In this document: positions 54,399 to 62,962 of the stretch, piece by piece
How positions within the stretch are numbered: the first letter of the stretch is position 1
How the letters are laid out: the number at the start of each line of letters is the position of its first letter
NCBI RefSeq assembly: GCF_039519235.1
Contig: NZ_CP154351.1
Location: 1,798,001-1,862,000 of the forward strand
DNA length: 64,000 nucleotides
Source: Micrococcus sp. 2A
GTDB taxonomy: Bacteria; Actinomycetota; Actinomycetes; Actinomycetales; Micrococcaceae
Direction of reading: 5' to 3'
Notes under the pieces: generated by a model
Seen by the model: the letters and a program-made list of their open reading frames with translations, nothing else
What the model was told of the DNA's origin: nothing
The model's database searches: none
Program-made: the position numbers and the translations under genes

Positions 54399-54989
54399 TC
54401 AGTCGCGGACCACAGTGCGCAGAGTGTCGGCGAGGATGCGCAGGTCGCCCGTGAAGGAACGCGTCCGGACGTAGCCGACATACGCGGCTGCCTTCCGAGG
54501 CAGAATGCTGCTGACGTAGTGGGCCTCCGGGTCCTCCACCGCAGCCAACTCGTCGGCCTCGTTGCGGAACTCGATGGAGGCGGGGTCCGTGATCCCCGGG
54601 CGGACTGAGAGGATGGTGGGCCGCAGGTCCGCCGGCCACTGTGCCACGTACTGGGGAACCTCCGGCCTCGGCCCCACGCAGGACATCGCCCCGCGCAGCA
54701 CGTCGTAGAGCTGGGGCAGCTCGTCGAGCTTGGTCCGGCGCAGCACGCGTCCCACCGGGGTGACCCGCGGGTCGCCAGCGTGGGACACGGCGGTGCCGTC
54801 GTGGTCCACCCGCATCGTGCGGAACTTGTGGATGGTGAACGGGCGTCCGCCCAGGCCGACTCGCTCCTGACGGAACAACGCCGGCCCGGGCGAGGTGGTC
54901 TTCACGGCCACCGCGACACCGGCGAGCACTGGGGCGCTCAGCGCCAGGGCCGCGCCGCTGGCGACGATGTCGAAGGCACGCTTCAGCAT
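54399..54989 (-). CDS. Initiating phospho-sugar transferase (PglC/WcaJ C-domain type)
   Basis: 196-residue monotopic phosphoglycosyl transferase: membrane re-entrant N-terminus KRAFDIVASGAALALSAPVL, then FRQERVGLGGRPFTIHKFRTM, LRRTKLDELPQLYDVL (catalytic Asp-Glu dyad), GPRPEVP and RPGITDPASIEFRNE. The small size matches PglC rather than the large WbaP form. It transfers a sugar-1-phosphate to undecaprenyl phosphate, the first committed step. Start overlaps the DegT gene stop (ATGA). Confidence 0.93.
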   Translation of the reverse strand: MLKRAFDIVASGAALALSAPVLAGVAVAVKTTSPGPALFRQERVGLGGRPFTIHKFRTMRVDHDGTAVSHAGDPRVTPVGRVLRRTKLDELPQLYDVLRGAMSCVGPRPEVPQYVAQWPADLRPTILSVRPGITDPASIEFRNEADELAAVEDPEAHYVSSILPRKAAAYVGYVRTRSFTGDLRILADTLRTVVRD

Positions 54990-56164
54990 CAGCCGACCAC
55001 GCGCCGCACGGCATCGATCACGGTGTCCACCTGGTCCTGGGTCATCGACGAGAAGATGGGCAGGCTCACCGTGCGCTCGAACTCTGCACTGGCCACCGGG
55101 AGGTCGGCCTCGGTGACTGCACAGTGATCGCGCCAGTACGGGTGCAGGTGGAGCGGGATGAAGTGGACGGAGGTGCCCACCCCTTCCTCGCTCATACGCT
55201 CGATGAAGCGATTGCGGTGGAGCCCCGCACGGTCCTCGTCCACGCGGACGATGTACAGATGCCACGCATGCGCATCAGGGTCGGTCTCGACCACCGGGCA
55301 GGTGATGGGCAAGTCCGCGAAGGCCTTCGTGTACTGCTCCGCAATGGCTCGGCGGGCATCGCGCATCTGGTGGGCTCGCCGCAGCTGGACCCGGCCCATC
55401 GCGGCAGCGGTGTCCGGCAGGTTGTACTTGTACCCCGGTGCCACCACCTCGTACTGCCACGACGGCGTGGTGGACTGGTAGCGGTTGAAGACGTCACGGC
55501 TGATTCCGTGCAGCCGCATCGTGCGCATGCGGGTGGCCAGCTCGGGGTCTTTGACCACCACCATGCCGCCCTCGCCGGTGGTCATGGTCTTCGTGGCATA
55601 GAAGCTGTAGACCACGGCGTCGGAGTCGGAATCGCCCACCCATCGGCCCGCGGACCGCACCGGAAAGGCATGCGCCGCATCCTCGATGACCTTGAGGCCG
55701 AACTCGTCGGCGAGGGCCCGCAGGGGGCCGGCCTCCACCGGCATGCCCGCCATGTGCACGGGCATGATCGCCACCGTCTGTGCGGTGATCTTCCGACGGG
55801 CGTCGGCGAGGTCGATGTTCAGTGTCACCGGATCGGCATCCACCAGGACGGGGTTAGCCCCCATGTAGCGGACCACCTCCGCGGTCGACGTGAAGGTCCA
55901 GGTGGGCACGAGGACGTCATCGCCGGGACCCACTCCGAGGGCCTCCACCGCGAGGTGAAGACCGGCAGTCGCGGAGTTCACCGCGATGCATTGGGCGTCC
56001 TCTGCGCCCAGGAACTGGCCCATCTCCTTCTCGAAGGCGGCCGCGTTGGGCCCGGTGGTCAGCCAGCCGGAACGGACGGTGTCCGCCACGGCCTGCACTT
56101 CCTCCTCCGTGATGTCCGGAAGGGCGAAGGGAAGGAACGATCGCGTCGTGGGGGTGTGCGTCAC
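54989..56164 (-). CDS. DegT/DnrJ-family PLP aminotransferase
   Basis: 391 residues, sugar aminotransferase of fold type I. N-terminal LPDITEEEVQAVADTVRSGW, AVNSATAGLHLAVEALGVGPGD, IEDAAHAF, the PLP-lysine motif VYSFYATKTMTTGEGGM, and C-terminal GVGTSVHFIPLHLHPYWR. It most likely aminates the 4-keto sugar from the FlaA1-like dehydratase encoded two genes upstream (PglE-type step). Overlaps both neighbours by four bases. Confidence 0.92.
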   Translation of the reverse strand: MTHTPTTRSFLPFALPDITEEEVQAVADTVRSGWLTTGPNAAAFEKEMGQFLGAEDAQCIAVNSATAGLHLAVEALGVGPGDDVLVPTWTFTSTAEVVRYMGANPVLVDADPVTLNIDLADARRKITAQTVAIMPVHMAGMPVEAGPLRALADEFGLKVIEDAAHAFPVRSAGRWVGDSDSDAVVYSFYATKTMTTGEGGMVVVKDPELATRMRTMRLHGISRDVFNRYQSTTPSWQYEVVAPGYKYNLPDTAAAMGRVQLRRAHQMRDARRAIAEQYTKAFADLPITCPVVETDPDAHAWHLYIVRVDEDRAGLHRNRFIERMSEEGVGTSVHFIPLHLHPYWRDHCAVTEADLPVASAEFERTVSLPIFSSMTQDQVDTVIDAVRRVVG

Positions 56165-58050
56165 GATGTGACTCCTGCCTCGGTCGGGCGGGAGACCGCC
56201 AGATCTGTGATGTAGCGGTTCATGGGGCGCCCCTCGGGCGTGGTGTAGGTGGTGTCGAGGCTCCAGCCGGCGCGTTGGTAGAACGCGTTCACGGCGTCGT
56301 TGCCCGAGGCGTCAGTCGTCAGGAAGGCACGATCGGCGCCGAGCCCACTCGCTCGGCGAGTCCAGCCCTCCAGAACCAGACGTCCTACTCCGGCGCCTTG
56401 ACGGCCCGGTGCGACGAAGACAGAACTGAGCAGCGCACCATCCGGGTCATCGACCCCCGGCGCCCCGCCACGGTAGCCGACGGCGCGGAGAAGCCGCGGC
56501 GCGCGGCGCGGAGCCCGTAGCGCCGCCTTCGCGCTCTGGTAGGCGAACCCCGCCCAACGGCGCCGCAGAAGTCGCCGGAAGAATCCCGCCGGAGACGTGC
56601 TCCCCACGGCCGCTGCGACCACATGACCTGCGCCATCCTCGACGACGGCTGTGACGGCATCGGGGTCCTCGAGGAATCCGGCGTAGAACTCCCTCAAGAA
56701 CCCCTCTCCCAGTTGGGAGAGGAAGAAGTCAGGGAATGCGGCCCGATGGAGGGCCGCGACCTGGGGGATATGGCGCCGGCGCAACCGGTGCGCCGTGAAT
56801 TCCTCATTCTCACCGCGACGGGCTGGGCGGCCCGCGACCTCCTCAAGCAGCTGCTCCACGGCATCCGTGGTGGTGCGCACGCTGAACTGGTCCTCGTACG
56901 CCCGCCCGGCGTTGGTTCCCCACTGCGCCAGGCTGACCCGCCCCATTGCGGCCAGACGATCGATGGCCTCGCGGATTGCGCGAGGGCTCGATTGGTCTAC
57001 CCCGAGCCCCGCCTCGGACCCCTCCACGACCGCAACGACATCACCCGTGGCCGCGACGAGGGCGGGAAGTCCGCTGGCCATGGTTGCCTGTGTCTTGCTT
57101 GGCAGCGTGAGTGGTGTCAGGGGGTCCGCGACCAGGCTGATGTACGCCACATCCGCCGTCGCCATGAGATCCGGCATCCGCTCAGGAGCCACGCGCCCGA
57201 TGAACCGGGCAGCCGGCACCTGACGGGCACGCCGCCGCAGGTCCGCCTCCATGGTCCCACCACCAGCGAGCAGGCAGACCAGCTGCGAGGGGTCCACCCC
57301 TTCCAGTGCCTCGATGAGCGTCTCCAGGCCTTGGGCTGCACCCATGGACCCTGCGTACAGCAGGACGACGGTGTCCGCGCTGATCTCGAGGCCGGCCCGC
57401 AGATCGGAACCGGGTTGCAGGAAGACCTGTTCGTTGCCGGGCTTGGGAATGTAGACGAGCTTGTCCGCAGCCACACCCCGGCTGCGGAGGACGTCTGCCA
57501 CGGACGGCGCGATGTGCACCACCGCGTCGGATGCGCGGTACATGGCATCAACCCAGCGGTGCAGGAGGGCGCTCGCCAGCTGACTCCGCATGCCCGCGGC
57601 ACCGAATCCGGAGACGAGAAGAGTGTCCGGCCACAGGTCCGCGACCTCCGTGACGAGCGGGACGCGGTGCAGGAGGCGACTGGCCAGCATGGGCAGGGCT
57701 ACGGTGATGGGCGAGTAGTTCACCCAGACGACATCCGAGCCACGGAGGTGCCGCACCCCCCAGAGTGTGGAGGAGACCGCGAAGGAGCCGTAGTTCAGGA
57801 TGCGTCCGACGAGGCCGGTTCCATGGTTGGGATACAACGGCGTTCTCACCACGCGGACGCCGTCCCGATGCTCCACTGCACACCTCTGCTGGTGGTAGCC
57901 GGGGGCGATCGTACCCGTCGGGTAGTTGGGGAAGCCCGTCACCACCGTGACGTCATGCCCTCGACGTGCCAGCTCGCGTGCCAGCACACCGGGAAGGGCG
58001 GCGGGGCCCGGCTCGGGGTCATACCACTGGGTGATCATGCCGACCCTCAT
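56161..58050 (-). CDS. Glycosyltransferase family 4 fused to GNAT acetyltransferase
   Basis: 629 residues. Residues 1 to about 400 form a WbuB-like GT4 enzyme: MITQWYDPEPGPAALPGVLA, HDVTVVTGFPNYPTG, EVADLWPDTLLV, LLYAGSMGAAQGLE and TLPSKTQATMASGLPALV. Residues about 425-629 form a GNAT domain: AHRLRRRHIPQVAALHRAAF, SVFVAPGRQGAGVGRLVLE (acetyl-CoA loop), NDAVNAFYQRAGW. The join is short and charged (VAGRPARRGENEEF). ATG of MRVGMITQ overlaps the dehydratase stop. The acetyltransferase might N-acetylate the amino sugar before or after transfer. Confidence 0.88.
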   Translation of the reverse strand: MRVGMITQWYDPEPGPAALPGVLARELARRGHDVTVVTGFPNYPTGTIAPGYHQQRCAVEHRDGVRVVRTPLYPNHGTGLVGRILNYGSFAVSSTLWGVRHLRGSDVVWVNYSPITVALPMLASRLLHRVPLVTEVADLWPDTLLVSGFGAAGMRSQLASALLHRWVDAMYRASDAVVHIAPSVADVLRSRGVAADKLVYIPKPGNEQVFLQPGSDLRAGLEISADTVVLLYAGSMGAAQGLETLIEALEGVDPSQLVCLLAGGGTMEADLRRRARQVPAARFIGRVAPERMPDLMATADVAYISLVADPLTPLTLPSKTQATMASGLPALVAATGDVVAVVEGSEAGLGVDQSSPRAIREAIDRLAAMGRVSLAQWGTNAGRAYEDQFSVRTTTDAVEQLLEEVAGRPARRGENEEFTAHRLRRRHIPQVAALHRAAFPDFFLSQLGEGFLREFYAGFLEDPDAVTAVVEDGAGHVVAAAVGSTSPAGFFRRLLRRRWAGFAYQSAKAALRAPRRAPRLLRAVGYRGGAPGVDDPDGALLSSVFVAPGRQGAGVGRLVLEGWTRRASGLGADRAFLTTDASGNDAVNAFYQRAGWSLDTTYTTPEGRPMNRYITDLAVSRPTEAGVTS

Positions 58051-59849
58051 GCCGCGTTCCCCGTCGATGCGCCGTCGTGCACGGGCTGTGTGCCCTGGGC
58101 ACGCTGCAACCATTCCGCGTAATCGAGTGCGTCGGGGCCGAGGGTACTCACGTCGGCGTGGGAGATCTTGGGGTGGAAGGGTCGGTTGTCTGTCTCCCCC
58201 TCTCCGATCAGCTCCTCGTGGAGCTTCTCGCCGTGGCGGAGTCCCGTGAACACGAGGGGGACGTCCTTGCCGGACATCTCGATCATCCGCTGGGCGATGC
58301 CCAGGATGTTCACCGGCTCTCCCATGTCCAGGATCATCACCTCACCCGGCCGGCCGATGGCTCCGGCCTGGATCACGAGGTGGCTGGCCTCGGGAATGGT
58401 CATGAAGTACCGGGTGACGTCCGGGTGCGTGACCGTGACCGGGCCCCCCTGCTCGATGAGCCTGCGGAACGTGGGGAGCATGGAGCCCCGACTGCCGATC
58501 ACATTGCCGAACCGCACCGAGAGATAGGGCTTCTGAGTCTGCCCGGCCATCCAGGCGGTCAGCTTCTCCGCCACGCGCTTGGAATGACCCAGCATGGACG
58601 TGGGGTTGGCTGCCTTGTCCGTGGAGATGTTGATGAAGACGTCCACGTCCGCGGCGCGGGCGGCCTCCAGGACGTTGAGCGTGCCGAGGACGTTGGACTT
58701 CCAAGCCTCCTCCGGATACTGCTCCAGCATCGGCAAGTGCTTGAGTGCCGCCGCATGATAGACCACGTGGGGCCGGCGTTCCGCAAAGACTTGCTTGAGT
58801 GCTTCGGCGTCCCGAATGTCCGCCAGGACGACGTCCTTGGTGTCCAGCAAGCCGTGGCCCACGGTGCCCAGCTGGGCGTCCTGCAGGGCGGTCTCGTCGC
58901 GGTCCAGCATGATCAGCTCGGCTGGCGAGTATTTGATGATCTGCTGGCAGAGCTCAGAACCGATGGAGCCTCCCGCGCCGGTGACCAGCACCCGCTTGCC
59001 GGAGAGATACTCGGCCGCCGTGTCCACCGCCGTGTCCACGGGCTCCCGCCCGATCAGGTCCTCGATGGAGAGGCTGCGCAGATCTTGGAGGCCGACAGCA
59101 TCCGTGAGCTGGCGATCCAGCACGGGAAGCACCCGGACGTTGACGCCGGTGGGGGCCGCCACGTCTGCCACATCTCGGATGAGATGGTTGTCTGCGTCGG
59201 AGATGGCCACGATCAGCTCGGTGGCACCCGTCCGCTCCACCGCCTTCGGGAGATCCCGCAGGGTGCCGGCCACCGGTACGCCGCGGACGAGACGGCGCTG
59301 CAGGCTGCGGTCGTCATCGAGGAAGCCCACGGGTCGATACGACGAGTGCGAGTCGATCTGCATACGTCGCGCCAGGCTCTCTCCCAGCATGCCGGCCCCG
59401 TAGATCAGCGTGGGCGCGGCATTGTCTCCCGGCCCGAAGCGCGACTCGCGGCGGAGACGGTGCACGTAGCGCAGGCCGAGCATCGTCACCAGGGCGACGG
59501 GCCCGGCGACCACCATGGTGCTGCGGGGGACCTGCCACGCCGGACCCACGATGAGGAGAACGGCCGTCACCACTGCAGAGACGCCGAGCACCAGAATGGT
59601 GAGGCCCCGGACCTCATCGAAAGTGCCGTAGCCGTACCTGCCCCGATAGAGCCCCAGGAGGTACCCGCTCACGAGCTGGACCGTCACCACCAGGATGAAG
59701 ATCGCAGTCAAGCCCGTCCAATGGGCGGCGTCCATGACGAACTCGAAGCGGAACAGGGTTGCCAGCAGAAGAGCGAGGGCCCAGGCTCCCACGTCCAGTG
59801 CGAGGAAACGGACCCAGTCTCGTCGGCGTCGTTTGACGCTGATGGTCAC
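58047..59849 (-). CDS. Membrane-bound UDP-HexNAc 4,6-dehydratase (FlaA1/PglF/CapD type)
   Basis: 600 residues. Four N-terminal membrane helices (about 15-130), a nucleotide-binding linker domain (LIYGAGMLGESLARRMQ), and the SDR catalytic domain with VLVTGAGGSIGSELCQQI, FINISTDKAANPTSMLGHSK (Met in place of catalytic Tyr, Lys retained) and RFGNVIGSRGSMLP. It dehydrates UDP-GlcNAc to a 4-keto-6-deoxy sugar. GTG start with GGAGG seven bases upstream; an ATG 24 codons earlier has Cys/Arg-rich leader and no similarity. Confidence 0.92.
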   Translation of the reverse strand: MTISVKRRRRDWVRFLALDVGAWALALLLATLFRFEFVMDAAHWTGLTAIFILVVTVQLVSGYLLGLYRGRYGYGTFDEVRGLTILVLGVSAVVTAVLLIVGPAWQVPRSTMVVAGPVALVTMLGLRYVHRLRRESRFGPGDNAAPTLIYGAGMLGESLARRMQIDSHSSYRPVGFLDDDRSLQRRLVRGVPVAGTLRDLPKAVERTGATELIVAISDADNHLIRDVADVAAPTGVNVRVLPVLDRQLTDAVGLQDLRSLSIEDLIGREPVDTAVDTAAEYLSGKRVLVTGAGGSIGSELCQQIIKYSPAELIMLDRDETALQDAQLGTVGHGLLDTKDVVLADIRDAEALKQVFAERRPHVVYHAAALKHLPMLEQYPEEAWKSNVLGTLNVLEAARAADVDVFINISTDKAANPTSMLGHSKRVAEKLTAWMAGQTQKPYLSVRFGNVIGSRGSMLPTFRRLIEQGGPVTVTHPDVTRYFMTIPEASHLVIQAGAIGRPGEVMILDMGEPVNILGIAQRMIEMSGKDVPLVFTGLRHGEKLHEELIGEGETDNRPFHPKISHADVSTLGPDALDYAEWLQRAQGTQPVHDGASTGNAA

Positions 59850-59883
59850 CTGACGACCTCCACGAAGTATGTACCGCACTCCA

Positions 59884-61137
59884 TCACAGCACCGACACGT
59901 TCTCTGCGGACGGCACGACATGCCGGGTATCGAATACCCGGACCCCGAGGTCCGCCAGCGCCTGGTAGTCCACGTCGGTGTGGTCAGTCAGCACCACCAC
60001 GATGTCCTGGCCGCGCAGGTCCTCCACGCCCTGAGCGCGCGCCACGCGCTCCGGCCAGGCACGATCCAGGATCCAGGTGTCCAGGGCGGTGACCTCGGCC
60101 CCGTACTCGTGGAGGAGACGGATCACCACCTCGGAGGGGGATTCCCGGAGATCGGACGAGTCCCTCTTGTAGGCCAGGCCCGCGAGGGCCACCCTCGCCC
60201 CGTTCAGGGCCTTCTTGTCCTGGTTCAGCAGCCTCATCACGCGCTCGACCACGTGGACGGGCTGGTTCTCGTTGATGTCGTTGGCGAGTTCGACGAACCG
60301 GAAGGTCTGCCCCAGGTCCTTCTTCACCGCCCACGAGAGGTAGCTGGGGTCCACCGGCAGGCAGTGCCCGCCCACGCCTGGACCGGGCGTGAACTTCATG
60401 AATCCGAAGGGCTTGGTGTCTGCCGCCCGGATCGAGTCCCATACGTCCACGCCCAGCTGGTGGGCGAAGACGGCGAGCTCGTTGACGAGGGCGATGTTCA
60501 CGTGCCGGAAGGTGTTCTCCATGAGCTTGGTCAGCTCCGCCTCCCGCATCCCCTTCACGGGGACGGGAGTGTCGATGATCGTCGCGTAGAACTCGAGCAC
60601 CTTCTCCAGGGATTCGGGGGTGAGACCGGAGACGACCTTGGGCGTGGTCTGGAACGTCCAGTCGGTGCGTCCCGGGTCGATCCGTTCCGGGGAGTACCCC
60701 ACGTGGAAGTCCGTCCCCGCGGTGAGACCGGAGCCGCGCTCCAGGATGGGCACCAGCAGCTCGTCCGTGGTGCCGGGGTAGGTGGTGGATTCGAGGATCA
60801 CGGTGCAGCCGGGGCGGATGTGCTCGGCCAGCGAGGCCCCGGAGGCCTCGATGAAGGTCAAGTCCGGGAGGGAGTCGCGCAGCGGGGTGGGCACGGTGAT
60901 CACCGCGACGTCGAAACCGGCGGCGTCCGCGTAGTCCCGGGAAGGCTGGAAGCGGCCCGAATCGAGGGCGGCCTGCATCTCCGCGTTCGGGATGTCCTCC
61001 ACATAGGAGCGGCCGGCGAGCAGATCAGTCACCCGCACCTCGCTGAGGTCGAGCCCGATGACATGGTGACCCACCTCGATCGCGCGCATCGACACCGGCA
61101 ACCCCACATACCCCTGACCCACAACCACCAATTTCAT
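59884..61137 (-). CDS. Nucleotide-sugar 6-dehydrogenase (WecC/WbpA family)
   Basis: 417 residues, NAD-dependent four-electron oxidation of a UDP-sugar to the uronic acid. MKLVVVGQGYVGLPVSM is the NAD site; ESTTYPGTTDELL, GYSPERIDPGR, NTFRHVNIALVNELA and the catalytic GPGVGGHCLPVDP (Cys about 257) follow. It resembles UDP-GlcNAc/UDP-ManNAc dehydrogenases more than UDP-glucose dehydrogenase. First gene of the minus-strand arm, so the repeat unit probably contains an acidic amino sugar. Confidence 0.9.
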   Translation of the reverse strand: MKLVVVGQGYVGLPVSMRAIEVGHHVIGLDLSEVRVTDLLAGRSYVEDIPNAEMQAALDSGRFQPSRDYADAAGFDVAVITVPTPLRDSLPDLTFIEASGASLAEHIRPGCTVILESTTYPGTTDELLVPILERGSGLTAGTDFHVGYSPERIDPGRTDWTFQTTPKVVSGLTPESLEKVLEFYATIIDTPVPVKGMREAELTKLMENTFRHVNIALVNELAVFAHQLGVDVWDSIRAADTKPFGFMKFTPGPGVGGHCLPVDPSYLSWAVKKDLGQTFRFVELANDINENQPVHVVERVMRLLNQDKKALNGARVALAGLAYKRDSSDLRESPSEVVIRLLHEYGAEVTALDTWILDRAWPERVARAQGVEDLRGQDIVVVLTDHTDVDYQALADLGVRVFDTRHVVPSAENVSVL

Positions 61138-61452
61138 CGGGCGTCCTTCCGCTTCTCCGCGCTCACCGCACGAGGCTCTTCTCGCTGTCCTTGCAGCGGG
61201 CCTCTGGATTGACCCCCATGTCAGAGGAGCATAGCGCCTCAGAAACAGACAGAAGCCAGTCATTTCATGGACACATCTCTGATCATGCATCAATAGATCC
61301 AGGGTGAATTGCAGATGAACGCCTAGGAATGGCCCCGCCATGACTAGGCTGTTCGGAACGACGAGGGCAGCCACGCGGCTCGGCTCCGAGCGGTGCGCCC
61401 GGAATCGGACGCCTGGGCCCTTCACCCGACGACAAGATGAGGCAGGGCACCG
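61138..61452. other. Divergent promoter region of the polysaccharide locus
   Basis: 315 bases between the dehydrogenase and Wzz-kinase starts, noticeably richer in A+T than coding sequence. It should hold promoters for both arms. A 27-bp imperfect palindrome is at 61322-61348. No gene is visible. Confidence 0.6.
61322..61348. promoter_or_regulatory. Imperfect 27-bp palindrome between divergent operons
   Basis: CCTAGGAATGGC and its near-complement (10 of 12 pairs) around CCC. Candidate operator controlling one or both polysaccharide transcription units. Confidence 0.45.
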
Positions 61453-62892
61453 ATGCACGAGCACGAGATGTCGGAAGAAGCCGGCATGCCCGGCGAGGAG
61501 CAGGGCGGCTTCACGCTCCGCGACGTGATGGCGGTCTTCCGGCGCCGCTGGCTGCCCGTCCTCCTCGCGACCCTCCTGGGACTCGGCCTGGCCGCCCTCC
61601 TCACCGCGCTCCAGCCTCGCCTCTACACGTCCTCGAGCACCGCGGTGGTGAACCCCGTGGTGACGGACAACCCGGCGGCCGCCCTGAGCCAGGACACCGT
61701 GGCGAAGTCGCGGGCCGTGCAGTACAACGAGCTGGCCAAGTCCATGCTCGTGGCCACGCGTGCCGTGGATCTGGTGGACTTCCCGCTCACCCCCGGCCAG
61801 GCGCGCGGCGCCGTCACCACCACTGTGCCCACGGGCACGTCGCTGATCCAGGTGCGGGCGGAGTGGGCGGATGCCCAGCAGGCCGCGCAGCTCGCGGACG
61901 CGTGGGTGGAGGCCCTCACCCAGGAGGCGGACACGCTCGCCCGGGCGGACGGGGCCACGCCCCAGGTGCAGATCAACCGCATGCTCCCGGCCACCGTGCC
62001 CGGGAGCCACTCCTCCCCGCGCGAGGCGCTGAACCTGCTGGTGGGCGGCGCGCTCGGCCTTGCCGCGGGCGTGGGCCTCGCCCTGCTCCTGGAGGCGCTG
62101 GACCGGCGGATTCGCGGCACGGAGGACCTCCAGCGGGCCGGGCTCACGCCCATCGGCATGATCCCCGCGTCCATCGAGCTCTCCGGTGACCGCCGGGTGC
62201 TCCTCGAGGGAGGCTCGAATCCGGACGCCTCGCACTTCCGCGTCCGCGAGGCCTTCAACGAGCTGCGCATCAACCTGCAGTTCATGAATCCGGACGATCC
62301 GCCGCGCATCATCACCGTGACCTCCACGAACCCGGCAGACGGCAAGTCCACAGTGGCGGCAAACCTCGCGGCCACCCTGGCCCACGCCGGGGTGCCCTCG
62401 GTGCTCGTGGACGCGGACCTGCGCCGGCCCACCGTGGCCACCACCTTCGGTCTGCTCGCCGGGGCCGGTCTCAGCGATGTCGTGGTGGGGCGTGCGGACC
62501 TCGCCGACGTGATCCAGGCCCCGGCCGAGTTCGGGGGCCTGCTGGTGCTGCCTGCCGGCCAGGTCCCCCCCAACCCGACGGAACTGCTCATGTCCGACCG
62601 CTTCAAGCAGGCTCTGGAGGCGCTGGCCGAGACCCACATGGTGATCGTGGACGCGCCCCCGCTGCTCGCCGTCTCCGACGCCGCCGTCATGGCCACGCGC
62701 CTGGACGGCGCCCTGCTGGTGCTGGACGCGAAGTCCACCACGCGCGATGACGTGCGCCAGGCCGTGACTGCGCTGGAGCGTGTGCACGCCCCCATCCTCG
62801 GCGCGGTGCTGAACCGGGTGGAGAGCAAGGGCAAGGACGGCCGGTACGGGTACTACCGCTCGGACTACACCACGGCCGCCCCGTCGGCCTGA
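61453..62892 (+). CDS. Wzz-type chain-length regulator fused to tyrosine kinase (BY-kinase)
   Basis: 479 residues. Wzz domain: first membrane helix near 33-52, an external region to about 190, second helix near 195-215. Cytoplasmic BY-kinase domain: Walker A STNPADGKSTVAANLA (about 291-306), Walker A' VLVDADLRRP, Walker B MVIVDAPPLL. The tail YGYYRSDY provides the autophosphorylation tyrosine cluster. Single-polypeptide arrangement as in proteobacteria and many actinobacteria. Controls polymer length and export. Confidence 0.93.
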   Translation: MHEHEMSEEAGMPGEEQGGFTLRDVMAVFRRRWLPVLLATLLGLGLAALLTALQPRLYTSSSTAVVNPVVTDNPAAALSQDTVAKSRAVQYNELAKSMLVATRAVDLVDFPLTPGQARGAVTTTVPTGTSLIQVRAEWADAQQAAQLADAWVEALTQEADTLARADGATPQVQINRMLPATVPGSHSSPREALNLLVGGALGLAAGVGLALLLEALDRRIRGTEDLQRAGLTPIGMIPASIELSGDRRVLLEGGSNPDASHFRVREAFNELRINLQFMNPDDPPRIITVTSTNPADGKSTVAANLAATLAHAGVPSVLVDADLRRPTVATTFGLLAGAGLSDVVVGRADLADVIQAPAEFGGLLVLPAGQVPPNPTELLMSDRFKQALEALAETHMVIVDAPPLLAVSDAAVMATRLDGALLVLDAKSTTRDDVRQAVTALERVHAPILGAVLNRVESKGKDGRYGYYRSDYTTAAPSA

Positions 62893-62905
62893 GGCCATGT
62901 GATCC

Positions 62906-62949
62906 GGGCCCCGCTCCCCAGCGCTTCCGCGCGATGGGGGGCGGGGCCC
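62906..62949 (+). terminator. Hairpin after Wzz-kinase gene
   Basis: GGGCCCCGC (62906-62914) pairs with GCGGGGCCC (62941-62949); the adjoining CCCC/GGGG extends the stem. 13 nt after the stop and 13 nt before the next ATG. Confidence 0.6.
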
Positions 62950-62962
62950 TATCCTTCTGTCC

